DNA of 47,248 nucleotides from Lactiplantibacillus daoliensis (GCF_005405005.1 NZ_BJDH01000012.1:1-47248), one strand, 5' to 3'; positions 8,139 through 17,282 are shown, counted from the stretch's first letter. Notes: generated from the letters alone by a model not told the origin. A program made the numbers and translations.

Positions 8139-8385
8139 TTAAAAATTGACTGGGCGTGAAAAGCCGACAACGTGCCACCAAGGGGCATAAATGGGTGAAA
8201 GCCTGACATTACTATCTTGGGTATCATTTGACCGAGGTAGATGCCAACGTGAGCAATCGCCCGGGAATTGTCCCCAAAGAAAATCGGCAGGTAATCGTTG
8301 CATTTGTGATAAACGGGTGTGGGCGAATTACCACTTGCATTTTGCCCAAAAGCTGGGTATATTTCATAATGTAACCTAAATTGGT
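8139..8385 (-). pseudogene. remnant of an NlpC/P60 peptidoglycan endopeptidase (C-terminal half)
   Basis: Read leftward, one frame (8281-8231) gives FFGDNSRAIAHVGIYLG, the typical NlpC/P60 block with the catalytic His. A second frame carries on to SPIYAPWWHVVGFSRPVNF and a natural stop at 8141-8139, which looks like the domain's C-terminus. The two pieces are joined only by a frameshift. The part with the catalytic Cys is missing; the XRE gene start lies where it should be. These domains cleave D-Glu-meso-DAP bonds in stem peptides. From memory, L. plantarum reference strains carry an NlpC/P60 gene near hicD and prfC. The remnant cannot be functional. Confidence 0.72.
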
Positions 8386-8400
8386 AAGGAGGTCTCGGGC

Positions 8401-8766
8401 ATGGCATTTATGAAGCTAGACAACGGTGAATTGTTAAAAAACATTCGTAAGTTTGCTAAGAAAAATGGGCTGACACTAGCGGAAGTTGCCACCTTGGCGG
8501 GGTTAAGCGCAAGTGCAATCTATAGTTGGAAAAAGCATACACCTTCAAAAGGAACCTTAAATGAAGTTGCCCAGGTTTTAGGGACGACTTATGCCAAATT
8601 GGTCGGCAAAGACGGTCACGCTGAAGATACGACGGCCGTGGATTTAAAGAAAGTTATTGAAAACCGTAAAAATCGTTTTGAATATCATGGCCAACCGATC
8701 TCTGAGGCTCAACTTAAAATTATTCGGAATGTGCTAAAGACGATGTTTGAACGGCGTCAAAATTAA
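8401..8766 (+). CDS. XRE-family DNA-binding protein, 121 aa
   Basis: An N-terminal Cro/CI helix-turn-helix spans about residues 10-65: GELLKNIRKFAKKNGLTLAE, then VATLAGLSASAIYSWKKH as the recognition unit, and LNEVAQVLGTTYAKLVG. The C-terminal half is charged and helical, with no membrane segment, and may serve oligomerisation. AAGGAGG lies 8 bp before the ATG. It sits beside a Phd/YefM-like small gene on the same strand, 172 bp away. The target is unknown. Confidence 0.85.
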   Translation: MAFMKLDNGELLKNIRKFAKKNGLTLAEVATLAGLSASAIYSWKKHTPSKGTLNEVAQVLGTTYAKLVGKDGHAEDTTAVDLKKVIENRKNRFEYHGQPISEAQLKIIRNVLKTMFERRQN

Positions 8767-8938
8767 TTTTAATTTAATTGCGGGCAGATTGGGTGCAACC
8801 CTTGAGTAGTTAGTGTAAACTATTCACCAAGATTCAAGTTATTTTCGAGTCGTCAAAAAGCTTGCGGAAATGCTTGACGTGCCCAGTACTTTGGTGCACA
8901 ATATCTTCAATCATTTAACAAGTTGGGAGATGGCGAAT

Positions 8939-9133
8939 ATGAAAAAAGTCACCACTGCGCTGGCCAAGAAAAATATTAACCAGCTATTAACGATCGTTAA
9001 CCAGGGCCACGAATCAATTGAGGTGGAAAATCCCAATACACAAGATTCTGCAGTCATGGTCAGCATGAAAGACTGGCTACAGATTGTTGCGACCTTAGCC
9101 AAACAAAATAATCATGACATGGAATTCAGTTAA
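8939..9133 (+). CDS. Phd/YefM-like antitoxin-type small protein, 64 aa
   Basis: The sequence follows the prevent-host-death pattern: an N-terminal helix ALAKKNINQLLTIVNQGHESI, a short strand with IEV, then SAVMVSMKDWLQIVATL as the core strand and helix. These antitoxins bind their own promoter and a RelE/Doc-type toxin. No toxin gene follows: the next element is a terminator. So it is an orphan or a diverged regulator. The start at 8939 is set by the GGGAGA site; 8930 and 8870 are less likely. The similarity is short. Confidence 0.55.
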   Translation: MKKVTTALAKKNINQLLTIVNQGHESIEVENPNTQDSAVMVSMKDWLQIVATLAKQNNHDMEFS

Positions 9134-9154
9134 TTAAAAAGTATGAACGAGTTG

Positions 9155-9196
9155 ATCCCGTAGTGACGCCGTAATCGCGTGGCTATGGGATTTTTT
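9155..9196 (+). terminator. rho-independent terminator
   Basis: ATCCCGTAG (9155-9163) pairs with CTATGGGAT (9183-9191) and is followed by a T run. Confidence 0.8.
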
Positions 9197-9245
9197 ACTA
9201 ACTTTTTCAGTAATTTTTCCGCCTAGAGTGGGGAAAATCGGTCAA

Positions 9246-9281
9246 CAAAAAACGCGCCACAACAATTGTGAGCACGTTTTT
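9246..9281 (-). terminator. terminator of hicD
   Basis: Read leftward, AAAAACGTGCTCACAATT is followed by TTGTGGCGCGTTTTTT, giving an imperfect stem with a T run just after the hicD stop. Confidence 0.75.
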
Positions 9282-9284
9282 GGC

Positions 9285-10211
9285 TTAGTCTGCCTGACTT
9301 TCGGCGAACTTGGTTTTAATGTAATCGGCGGAAATTTGTAACTTCTTGAGTTCTTCCTCGGTCAAGTCTAATTGCACTTGTTCGACAATTCCATCGCGAC
9401 CGACAACGGCTGGATAAGAGAGGTAAACGCCGTACTCTTCACGGTAGTTGGAAACAGGTAATTCAGTTAACGCATCATTTAAAATCACGTTGGCTAAACG
9501 AACCGCAGCCGTGGCCACGCCGTAACTGGTGTACTTCTTACCATGGAAAATAGCAAAGCCGCCTTGGCGCGCCGCTTTGTCGAGCGCTACTAAGTCTAAG
9601 TTACGATCAGCAGCAATTTTGGAGATTGGTTGTCCCAAGACACGAACGGTTGACCAAGCAGTGAATTGGGAATTACCGTGTTCACCCAAGTTGTAACCGG
9701 TCACTGAACGTGAATCTAGGTTCAACTTTTTGGCAACGGCACGTTTCATCCGGGCTGAGTCCAGCAGAGTTCCAGTCCCAATGACATGGTTCTTTGGCAA
9801 ACCAGTGACAGCTTGGTAAATTGAGGTGATGACGTCAACGGGGTTCGTGATGGCGACGATAATACCGTTGAAACCACTAGCCTTAATCTTTTCAGCGACT
9901 GATTTCACTTGTGCACTCGTGAAAGGGAGTTCAGCAAAGCGGTCGTTATTTGGATTGTCTTGTAATTTGATGTTTCCTAAAGCAGAAATAATGACATCTG
10001 CGTCTTTCAAAGCGTCATAGTCATTGACAATGATATTGGTATGCATTGGCAAGTTAGGCATGGCATCTTCAAAGTCAATGGCATCGGCGTTAACTTTGTC
10101 CGTATTTGGATCAATTAAGACTAAATCGTCGGCAAAGCCGTTGGCAACGATGTAATGTGCGGCAGTGGAACCCACGTGGCCCATACCGATAACAGCTATT
10201 TTTCGTGACAT
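9285..10211 (-). CDS. hicD: L-2-hydroxyisocaproate dehydrogenase, 308 aa
   Basis: This NAD-dependent enzyme of the lactate/malate dehydrogenase superfamily reduces branched-chain and aromatic 2-keto acids to L-2-hydroxy acids. The Rossmann motif [13 protein letters not shown] lies at residues 8-20 and the catalytic His178 in [10 protein letters not shown]. The active-site loop reads [13 protein letters not shown], as in L-HicDH of Weissella confusa, and not the QKPGETR loop of L-lactate dehydrogenase. [11 protein letters not shown] and [10 protein letters not shown] also match L-HicDH. It is monocistronic, with AAAGGAG before the ATG. It probably recycles NADH using keto acids from amino acid transamination. 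Confidence 0.92.
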   Translation of the reverse strand: MSRKIAVIGMGHVGSTAAHYIVANGFADDLVLIDPNTDKVNADAIDFEDAMPNLPMHTNIIVNDYDALKDADVIISALGNIKLQDNPNNDRFAELPFTSAQVKSVAEKIKASGFNGIIVAITNPVDVITSIYQAVTGLPKNHVIGTGTLLDSARMKRAVAKKLNLDSRSVTGYNLGEHGNSQFTAWSTVRVLGQPISKIAADRNLDLVALDKAARQGGFAIFHGKKYTSYGVATAAVRLANVILNDALTELPVSNYREEYGVYLSYPAVVGRDGIVEQVQLDLTEEELKKLQISADYIKTKFAESQAD

Positions 10212-10409
10212 AGATTAAAACACTCCTTTAAAATTTCTGTGCTTACTAACTAAATTACCATTATTCTCATTAAATTTAAATAGTTTTTAGAAGTAATTTC
10301 AGGATAGTATCGGTAGAATTGGAATTGGGTTATAATTAGGACACTCTGTGTTTGATGCAATTTCAAACATTTGACTGAAGAATACATATCGCAAAAGGGA
10401 GGGGCGACT

Positions 10410-11594
10410 GTGCTCAAACGCCTAAAAGACTCATCACTAATGTTCTGGTCGCTCGAGATTTTGATTGTGGCAGCGTTGATCTGGGTTTGCACGAAACTTG
10501 GATTCTTATTTCAGCCCATTGGGACTTTTCTCAACGTGGTCTTCATGCCAATTGTAATTTCGGGTTTCTTGTTTTATATGCTCAATCCGCTCGTAAAAAT
10601 GCTCATGAAGGTCCATTATAAAAAATTTCGGATTTCTCGGACTTGGGCAGTCACGATTGTTTTTCTGTTATTGATTGGTGTTTTAGCCTATGGCGCCGTT
10701 TCATTGATTCCACGTTTGGTGTCACAGGTGACGCAATTAATTTATAACTTGCCAGGTTTAGCGGCCGAAATGCAAAAAGCAGCTACTAAGATGATTAATA
10801 ATAGTACGATGTTGCAAAAAGTTGACGTGAGTTCATACATGAAGCAGCTCAATGGCCAGGTCAGCAAATATGCGCAAACCTTCCTGTCTTCGTTATCCAC
10901 CAGTATTGTGACGGTCATCTCGACAATCACGAGTGTCACGATTATGGCGATTACGATTCCAGTGATCTTGTTCTACATGTTAAAGGATAGCGAAAAATTC
11001 ATTCCAGCCATCAGTCGGTTCTTGCCACGGAAACAACGGCCTGAAATTGTGGGACTCATTCAAAAAATGGGTGATACCATTTCTAGTTATATTAGTGGAC
11101 AAGTGATTGAATGTCTGTTTGTTGGGACATTTACGGCAATTGGCTATATGTTGATCTCGCAACCTTATGGCTTGTTACTAGGAGTTGTGGCCGGAATTGC
11201 GAACATCATTCCTTATCTCGGACCGTATATCGGGATCGCACCGTCGCTAATTGTGGCGTTCACGGTCTCACCGATGCAAGTGGTTTATGTGGTAATTATC
11301 GTGGTGATCGTGCAACAAGTGGATGGGAACCTCATCTATCCAAACATTATTGGACGAACATTAAAAATTCATCCGTTGACAATTATTATTTTACTGTTGG
11401 CCGCCGGAAATATTGCCGGAATTTTAGGCATGATTTTAGCTATTCCATTTTATGCCGTTGTGCGGACAATTGTGGTTTATCTCTTTAATATTGTTGAACT
11501 GCGAAACGAACAGGAACTACGCAAGCAAACCACGGTCTATCAGCCTCAGCCAGCCAAAGCGACGAAGGCGGATTTGAAGCCAACGAAGAAATAA
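10410..11594 (+). CDS. AI-2E family transporter (UPF0118), 394 aa
   Basis: A polytopic inner-membrane protein of the AI-2E/PerM family. Two N-terminal segments (FWSLEILIVAALIWV and PIVISGFLFYMLNP) precede a membrane-external helical region of about 90 residues. The family core follows: VIPVILFYMLKDSE-like, then YISGQVIECLFVGTFTAIGY, IANIIPYLGPYIGIAPSLIV and VQQVDGNLIYPNIIGRTLKIHPL. A charged C-tail ends in TKADLKPTKK. Family members export small molecules or act in Na+/H+ balance; the substrate is not predictable. A GTG start at 10410 is chosen because GGGAGGGG lies before it. A TATAAT at 10331-10336 probably drives it. Confidence 0.88.
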   Translation: MLKRLKDSSLMFWSLEILIVAALIWVCTKLGFLFQPIGTFLNVVFMPIVISGFLFYMLNPLVKMLMKVHYKKFRISRTWAVTIVFLLLIGVLAYGAVSLIPRLVSQVTQLIYNLPGLAAEMQKAATKMINNSTMLQKVDVSSYMKQLNGQVSKYAQTFLSSLSTSIVTVISTITSVTIMAITIPVILFYMLKDSEKFIPAISRFLPRKQRPEIVGLIQKMGDTISSYISGQVIECLFVGTFTAIGYMLISQPYGLLLGVVAGIANIIPYLGPYIGIAPSLIVAFTVSPMQVVYVVIIVVIVQQVDGNLIYPNIIGRTLKIHPLTIIILLLAAGNIAGILGMILAIPFYAVVRTIVVYLFNIVELRNEQELRKQTTVYQPQPAKATKADLKPTKK

Positions 11595-11645
11595 TCTCCT
11601 TGTATTGATGAGATGAAAACAGTCAAATAATGCAGTTTTAACCGG

Positions 11646-11673
11646 ATCCAGTGTGAGCAACACTGGATTTTTT
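11646..11673 (+). terminator. rho-independent terminator
   Basis: ATCCAGTGT (11646-11654) pairs with ACACTGGAT (11660-11668), followed by T residues. Confidence 0.88.
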
Positions 11674-11770
11674 GTGAAAAAATCAGTAGAATATGTAAGG
11701 TTAAGGTAAGACTGCGTCTAAACGATAATTATAAGATAAAGAAACTGCTTTTTTAATGAAAGGAATTTTT

Positions 11771-13348
11771 ATGAATAAATCAGAATTACAGGCTGCCGTT
11801 GACACGCGGCGAACCTTCGCGATTATTTCTCACCCTGATGCTGGGAAAACCACGATTACTGAACAAATGCTCCTCTTTGGGGGCGTTGTTCGGCAGGCTG
11901 GGACAGTTAAAGCACGGAAGAGTGGCAATTTTGCCAAGTCCGACTGGATGGAAATTGAAAAGAAACGTGGGATTTCCGTAACTAGTTCCGTCATGCAATT
12001 TGACTATGACGGTAAGCGAATCAATATTTTGGATACGCCTGGACATGAGGATTTCTCTGAAGATACGTATCGGACACTGATGGCCGTCGATTCCGCCATC
12101 ATGGTGATTGACTCTGCGAAAGGGATCGAACCCCAAACGAAGAAATTGTTCCAAATTTGTAAGATGCGGGGCATTCCGATCTTTACTTTCATGAACAAGT
12201 TGGATCGTGATGGTCGCGAACCACTTGATTTACTAAATGAAGTTGAAGAAGTACTTGGAATTGAAACCTATCCAATGAACTGGCCAATTGGGATGGGCAA
12301 AGGGCTCAAAGGCTTATATGACCGGTACAATCACCGCGTTGAACTTTACCATAATGAAGCTCATGGTGAGACATTCTTACCTTTGGACGCTGACGGTAAG
12401 CTTGATCCTAGTAACGAGTTGACTAAAGATAGTATCTATCGAGATGTCTTGGACGAAATGGAACTCATTGAAGAAGCCGGTAACGACTTTGACGAAGCCA
12501 AGGTGGCTGCTGGGGATATGACCCCCGTGTTCTTTGGTTCTGCCTTGACTAACTTCGGGGTTGAAACCTTCTTGAAGACGTACTTAAATTATGCGCCTAA
12601 GCCAAATTCACATAAAACTCGTGAAGGCGAAATTGTGGCGCCAACGGACGATGAATTTTCAGGCTTCGTGTTCAAGATTCAAGCCAATATGAATCCTAAT
12701 CATCGTGACCGGATTGCCTTTGTTCGGATTTGTTCGGGTGAATTTGATCGTGGAATGGATGTCTTCTTACAACGAACTGGTAAAAAAATGCGCTTGAACA
12801 ATTCAACGCAATTTATGGCGGACACCCGTGAAACGGTAGAAACTGCCGTTGCTGGGGATATTGTTGGTCTTTATGATACTGGGAACTTCCAAATCGGCGA
12901 TACGATTTATGCCGGTAAGCAAGCGATTCAGTTCGAAAAATTGCCACAATTTACGCCGGAACTGTTCATGCGGGTCACGGCGAAAAACGTGATGAAACAA
13001 AAGTCCTTCCACAAAGGAATTGATCAGTTGGTTCAAGAAGGTGCCGTTCAGTTGTACACGTCTTATTCAACTGGGGACTACATTCTCGGGGCCGTTGGTC
13101 AGTTGCAATTTGAAGTCTTCAAATTCCGGATGCAAAATGAATATAACTCTGAAGTTGTGATGGAACCACTTGGGAGTAAGACTGCTCGCTGGATTGATCC
13201 TGAACAATTGGACGAAAAAATGTCTAGTTCACGGAACTTGCTGGTTAAGGATCGTAGCGGTGCACCGTTATTCTTGTTTGAAAACGCGTTTGCGGAACGT
13301 TGGTTCGCTGACAAGTATCTAGACGTTAAATTAACTGCTAAATTATAA
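11771..13348 (+). CDS. prfC: peptide chain release factor 3, 525 aa
   Basis: RF3 is a translational GTPase that recycles class-I release factors from the ribosome. The G1 loop HPDAGKTT lies at residues 21-28, [14 protein letters not shown] is the G3 region and NKLDRDGR gives G4. The EF-Tu-like domain 2 and the RF3-specific C-terminal domain ([21 protein letters not shown]-like, residues about 440-460) follow. The length fits the family. AAAGGA precedes the ATG at 11771; the upstream in-frame start at 11756 overlaps that site and is rejected. It is monocistronic between two terminators. Confidence 0.97.
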   Translation: MNKSELQAAVDTRRTFAIISHPDAGKTTITEQMLLFGGVVRQAGTVKARKSGNFAKSDWMEIEKKRGISVTSSVMQFDYDGKRINILDTPGHEDFSEDTYRTLMAVDSAIMVIDSAKGIEPQTKKLFQICKMRGIPIFTFMNKLDRDGREPLDLLNEVEEVLGIETYPMNWPIGMGKGLKGLYDRYNHRVELYHNEAHGETFLPLDADGKLDPSNELTKDSIYRDVLDEMELIEEAGNDFDEAKVAAGDMTPVFFGSALTNFGVETFLKTYLNYAPKPNSHKTREGEIVAPTDDEFSGFVFKIQANMNPNHRDRIAFVRICSGEFDRGMDVFLQRTGKKMRLNNSTQFMADTRETVETAVAGDIVGLYDTGNFQIGDTIYAGKQAIQFEKLPQFTPELFMRVTAKNVMKQKSFHKGIDQLVQEGAVQLYTSYSTGDYILGAVGQLQFEVFKFRMQNEYNSEVVMEPLGSKTARWIDPEQLDEKMSSSRNLLVKDRSGAPLFLFENAFAERWFADKYLDVKLTAKL

Positions 13349-13358
13349 GCAATTGAAA

Positions 13359-13387
13359 GACCATTCGCGTATGAATGGCCTTTTTTT
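13359..13387 (+). terminator. rho-independent terminator of prfC
   Basis: CCATTC pairs with GAATGG around GCGTAT, followed by seven T. Confidence 0.8.
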
Positions 13388-13513
13388 GTCCGGTCAATGC
13401 TGAAAATGCGCACTAAATTTCTTGAGCGCTTTCAACCGTTAGTTGATAATGTTAAACTGGGACTATTGCTTTTTTATCAAAAAAATTATATGAGACATTA
13501 GGAGGTCGTGTTC

Positions 13514-14368
13514 GTGAACATCTTAATTGCCCTGATTCCCGCACTGGGCTGGGGTTTAAACCCACTATTAATTTCAAAATTAGGTGGAAAACCAGTCAAT
13601 CAGACCTTAGGAACCGGAATTGGCGCGCTGATCGTTGGTTTAATTGTTCAGTTGGCGGTTCGTCCAACTGTCGATGCGTCAACCTTTTGGCTAAGTGCGC
13701 TTTCAGGTGCCTTTTGGGTCCTCGGCCAAATTGGACAGTATACGTCTTACTCGCGGATGGGTGTTAGCACTACGATGCCAATTTCAACCGGTTTACAGTT
13801 AGTCGGTACGTCGGTGATTGGTGTCTTAATGTTTGGCGAATGGGCTGGTGATGGCGCTAAGGTTGTTGGCTTTGCGGCCATCATTTTAATGATTGTCGGG
13901 GTTGCACTTACCGCCGTGACAGATAGTCCTGACGGGCGCAGTGGCCTGATGAGCGGTTTGCTTATTTTAGTCCCAACGACGATTGGTTACTGGGTCTATA
14001 GTGCATTACCAAAGGCCGTTTCAGCTTCGGGAACCGCAATTTTCTTCCCACAAATGTTGGGAATGTTTTTAGCCGCGGTTGTGTATGCGCTGGTGAGTGG
14101 TCATGGTCGAGCATTTAAACAACGAACAAGTTGGTTGAATGCTTTTGCAGGATTAATTTTTGGCGTGTCGGCCCTGGCTTACATTTTTTCTGCCAAGGCC
14201 AATGGGGTCGCAACGGCATACGTGATTACGCAGGTGAGTGTGGTGATTTCAACGCTAGGTGGGTTACTAGTGTTGCATGAAACTAAATCGTCCCGTGAAT
14301 TACGACTGACGATTATTGGCTTAGTGCTGATCGTTGCAGGTAGTGTGATGACGGCGTTTTTAGGCTAA
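13514..14368 (+). CDS. GRP-family sugar transporter (GlcU/RbsU type), 284 aa
   Basis: A ten-helix membrane protein of the glucose/ribose porter family within the DMT superfamily. The N-terminus NILIALIPALGWGLNPLLISKLGGKP and the segment QYTSYSRMGVSTTMPISTGLQL are hallmarks of GlcU/RbsU proteins. These take up glucose or ribose without PTS phosphorylation, probably by proton symport. GGAGG at 13501-13505 fits the GTG at 13514 (8 bp) and not the GTG at 13508 (2 bp). It is monocistronic. Glucose or ribose as substrate cannot be decided from the sequence. Confidence 0.88.
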   Translation: MNILIALIPALGWGLNPLLISKLGGKPVNQTLGTGIGALIVGLIVQLAVRPTVDASTFWLSALSGAFWVLGQIGQYTSYSRMGVSTTMPISTGLQLVGTSVIGVLMFGEWAGDGAKVVGFAAIILMIVGVALTAVTDSPDGRSGLMSGLLILVPTTIGYWVYSALPKAVSASGTAIFFPQMLGMFLAAVVYALVSGHGRAFKQRTSWLNAFAGLIFGVSALAYIFSAKANGVATAYVITQVSVVISTLGGLLVLHETKSSRELRLTIIGLVLIVAGSVMTAFLG

Positions 14369-14382
14369 TTTTCACTGGTTAA

Positions 14383-14505
14383 TGAACTAAAGAATGAGAG
14401 CTAAAAATTGCCGGTCCGTGCCACTACATCAATAATCAGGCACGGAAAACTAGTACAGTACTGCCGCTTCCAGTTGTTGCCGATAACATGCGGACGAGGG
14501 ACCGG
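14383..14505 (+). repeat. dispersed imperfect repeat, copy A (123 bp)
   Basis: The reverse complement of 25821-25943 aligns with this stretch without gaps, with about 90 of 123 positions identical by hand count. The best kept blocks are the first ten bases, AAAATTGCCGGT, CACTGCCGCTT-like and ATAACATGCG. This copy contains an 8-bp stem, TCCGTGCC (14415-14422) with GGCACGGA (14439-14446). It starts 14 bp after the stop of the GRP transporter gene. It may be a mobile or structured intergenic element. Confidence 0.72.
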
Positions 14506-14956
14506 TTCAAGCCTCAAAAACGTCTTGAACCTCGCCAGGAAGCTTTGCCAAGACCGCAAATCTCCCGAACTGTCCGTGGTGTAAGATCGGCAAAAAACGC
14601 CGGTCAAACGCCACCTGCACGTCCGATGCTATCGGTAACAACCTCCAGCTAATCAGTAGTTTTGAGGGGATAAATCAGTTATTTATACTTAGTGGAGTCA
14701 GTCAAAATCGGTGTGCGGTGTCGGCAAGAATAGTCGGTGCTCTTGGCTGACTATTCTTGCGGGGCAATTCAAAGACGTGTTTTATCGGCTTTGAATTGAG
14801 GTACCAGACCGTACTGTGGCTGGCACCGTCCCCCACAGCACGCCGGTTTTGACTGACGGAGCGCTAAATTTAGGTGAGTCTACTTTAGACATTACTGGTA
14901 CTGCGTACTGCTATATTCTTGAGACTTACGACCTGCAGTTGATAAAATTAAAGTTG
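14506..14956. other. palindrome-rich non-coding stretch
   Basis: No gene is supported. The stretch holds several exact inverted repeats. GCAAGAATAGTC (14724-14735) pairs with 14749-14760, and CAATTCAAAG (14765-14774) pairs with 14789-14798. CTGTGG near 14814 pairs with CCACAG near 14831. It joins copy A of the dispersed repeat to the terminator of the MucBP gene, and may represent a structured RNA or decayed mobile DNA. Confidence 0.5.
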
Positions 14957-14991
14957 CAAAAAAGCAAAAGCCAATCGGCTCTTGCTTTTTT
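14957..14991 (-). terminator. terminator of the MucBP protein gene
   Basis: A near-perfect stem joins AAAAAAGCAAAAGCC and GGCTCTTGCTTTTTT around AATC. It works in the leftward direction, 6 bp beyond the stop. Confidence 0.82.
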
Positions 14992-14996
14992 AGTCT

Positions 14997-16034
14997 TTAT
15001 AAACCGACACCATGAGGTTCAAGCCCAGTGAGGTACCGACCGGGTAAATAGCCGCGATTTTTGACTTGATACCAAACCACACGATTGTCATCGACAAGGC
15101 GTTCAGTCAAAATGACTTTTTCGCCATCAGCTACTGTGGTGAGATACCGGCCGTAAGGTTCAATGTAAGTATGCACTTGCTTACCAGGGACGAAGCTGAC
15201 GATCCCAGTCTGTTGAACTTGACGTTGGTCCCGCGTCCGATAACTCAGTGGCAACTTCGGTAATAACTGATCACCGTTCGTCAGCTGCACTTGCGCTTCA
15301 GGAATCCACTGATTGTCACCAATGTTATACCAAGTGTCGCCAGCGTTTAATTGCACCCGCAGGTAGGTCTTATAGACGCTGCCTTGTTGCAGAGCAGTCA
15401 GATAATTAGTCGTGGTTGCTCCTGGATAAGGGAAGACACGGGTCCGGTGCCGAATTTGCACGAAACCGGTACTTAGATCAGTTTGACGCCAGTTTTGGTT
15501 GCGGTAGAAAAATAAGACTGTTTTAGAACTGGTCGTGTATTCACCAGTCACATCACCGACTGACCGTAGTAGTTTAAAACCAGCGACGGTTGGCGCGGCA
15601 ACCTGATAAGGGGTTCCGAGTGGGCCACGCATCATCGTTGGTAAACCGATTAATTGGCGTTGGTCGATATCATAGGCATAGGCCCAAATTGGTTGTCCCG
15701 CCTGCCGTTCGTACGTCAAGATCAGTCGCGCTTGCGGTGCTGTAAACCAACGTGTGAGACCGTCAATGTGTACCAAATGGTAGCCAGCGATGTTGACATC
15801 CGGCAAATGAATTTCGTCACCAACATAGCCGGCAATCATTTCTGGTGCTTGGAGCTCATGACCGTCAGCATCTAAATGGTGCACGAGAATCAAGGCTTCA
15901 GTTTGATTAATGCTCGGTGTCTGATCTGTGGTGGTCGCGGTAATGCTGGTTTTGTCGGCCGATTCAGCCGTTGCAGTTGACTGGGGCCGATTTAAGCCCA
16001 GCAACATGCTTTTTAAACGGTCAAAAATATGCAC
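14997..16034 (-). CDS. MucBP-domain protein with SH3-like modules, 345 aa
   Basis: Two MucBP-type modules follow each other at about residues 45-115 and 115-185. The first has ALILVHHLDADGHELQAPE, GYVGDE and GYHLV; the second has RGPLGTPYQVAAPTVAGFKLL and TVLFFYRN. About 150 residues follow that resemble SH3/GW repeats, with the patterns GDTWYNIGDNQWIP and VVWYQVKNRGYLPGRYL. Such modules bind mucin or wall polymers. No signal peptide, transmembrane segment or LPxTG motif is visible, so how it reaches the surface is unclear. The GTG at 16034 fits AAAGGAG 7 bp before it. A leftward promoter may be TGCAAA-N17-TATACT (16099-16071). Confidence 0.75.
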   Translation of the reverse strand: MHIFDRLKSMLLGLNRPQSTATAESADKTSITATTTDQTPSINQTEALILVHHLDADGHELQAPEMIAGYVGDEIHLPDVNIAGYHLVHIDGLTRWFTAPQARLILTYERQAGQPIWAYAYDIDQRQLIGLPTMMRGPLGTPYQVAAPTVAGFKLLRSVGDVTGEYTTSSKTVLFFYRNQNWRQTDLSTGFVQIRHRTRVFPYPGATTTNYLTALQQGSVYKTYLRVQLNAGDTWYNIGDNQWIPEAQVQLTNGDQLLPKLPLSYRTRDQRQVQQTGIVSFVPGKQVHTYIEPYGRYLTTVADGEKVILTERLVDDNRVVWYQVKNRGYLPGRYLTGLEPHGVGL

Positions 16035-16171
16035 GTGACCACTCCTTTCATAATTAATATAATTATTTCTAGTATAACGCATCCGTCCATCAGTTTGCAC
16101 AGCTTAAGTAAAATGTAAAAGTCGATCTGGACTTGCTCGTGTATACTAAGATTAAATAGGGGGGATTTGCA

Positions 16172-17053
16172 GTGAATTTAAAACAATTACGCTACTTTTT
16201 AGCTGTGGCTGAAGAGGGGCAAATGACGGCGGCAGCCAAACGCTTGCACGTTGCCCAACCACCACTGAGCTATCAAATCAAGCAGCTAGAGTTGGAACTC
16301 GGCGTGACGCTCTTCAAACGGTTGCCTCAGGGTGTGATGGTCACGGCAGCTGGAGAGCTGTTAGTTGGCTATGCGCAGCAACTGACGCAATTGTCGGCCA
16401 CGGCGGAGAATAAAGTTCGGGCGCTGGGCCGTGGTGTTACGGGAACTTTGAATCTGGGCACGGTCTCATCTTCAGGTGGCGTCATGCCTAATCAAAAGGT
16501 CCTTAACTGGCTACAACAGCATGGTGATGTGCAGCTAGAAGTCAGTGAGGGGAATACGTTTGAATTGTTAGATGACTTACATAAACGGTTATTGGATGTC
16601 GCAATTTTACGGACGCCCTTTAATCAACAACACCTAGTGTGTCGTTATTTTACGCCAGAACGGATGGTCGCGGTCTTGCCGAAACGATATACCGAATTTA
16701 CACGTCGGCGTCAATTACGACTGAACGACCTAGACGGGTTACCACTGATCAAATACCGGCGTTTTAATGAGCTTTTCCACGTGGCTTTTTTAGAGCAAGA
16801 TTTTGAGCCTAATTATGTGATGACCTGTGATGATGCCCGCACGGCGATGCATTGGGCCGAGCATCAGATTGGTGTGGCATTAGTGCCACGCTCACTGGCG
16901 GAGACTTATGATACGGGAGAAGTCTTGATTCGTTCGTTGGCAGATCGTCGTTTTGAAACCCGGTTAGTGCTAGCAACTACTCCGGAATCCTTGGCAACCC
17001 CCTTAGTGGCAGGGTTTATGGCTCAATTTCCACAAGCACAGGCTTTAGACTAA
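16172..17053 (+). CDS. LysR-family transcriptional regulator, 293 aa
   Basis: The N-terminal winged helix-turn-helix is typical: MNLKQLRYFLAVAEEGQMTAA, then AKRLHVAQPPLSYQIKQLELELG and LFKRLPQGVMVTAAGE. The C-terminal 200 residues form the periplasmic-binding-like co-inducer domain. A GTG start with GGGGGG upstream is used. It is transcribed toward the TauE/SafE pair, which starts 230 bp downstream and could be its target; the MucBP gene is divergent. The inducer is unknown. Confidence 0.9.
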   Translation: MNLKQLRYFLAVAEEGQMTAAAKRLHVAQPPLSYQIKQLELELGVTLFKRLPQGVMVTAAGELLVGYAQQLTQLSATAENKVRALGRGVTGTLNLGTVSSSGGVMPNQKVLNWLQQHGDVQLEVSEGNTFELLDDLHKRLLDVAILRTPFNQQHLVCRYFTPERMVAVLPKRYTEFTRRRQLRLNDLDGLPLIKYRRFNELFHVAFLEQDFEPNYVMTCDDARTAMHWAEHQIGVALVPRSLAETYDTGEVLIRSLADRRFETRLVLATTPESLATPLVAGFMAQFPQAQALD

Positions 17054-17282
17054 TTTGTTGATTCAGCTATCTAATTTTTTAATGACAATATTTTTGTGAA
17101 TCCTATTTTAATAGTGTTGGTTTCGGTTACACACTTTTAAACTGCTGACTATCTTATTTAGCCAATAAGTGGCTGATTGACTGACGTGGCTAGGATTACC
17201 ACCGATTTTTTTAATGATTAGGAACTCCCCTGATAAAATGGTAAACTGACAAGTGAAATTTAAATGACGAAGGTGAGTTCTT

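Noticed and set aside
8191-8379. 62-codon plus-strand frame
   Set aside because: It is antisense to the NlpC/P60 remnant, which explains the sequence better.
13424-13437. cre-like sequence TTGAGCGCTTTCAA before the GRP transporter
   Set aside because: It is two bases too short for the CcpA consensus and could not be placed with confidence.
14401-14607. 68-codon minus-strand frame
   Set aside because: It lies within the dispersed repeat, whose copy B does not keep the frame, and it has no start signal.
14816-15031. 71-codon plus-strand frame
   Set aside because: It runs through a terminator and into the end of the MucBP gene on the other strand.
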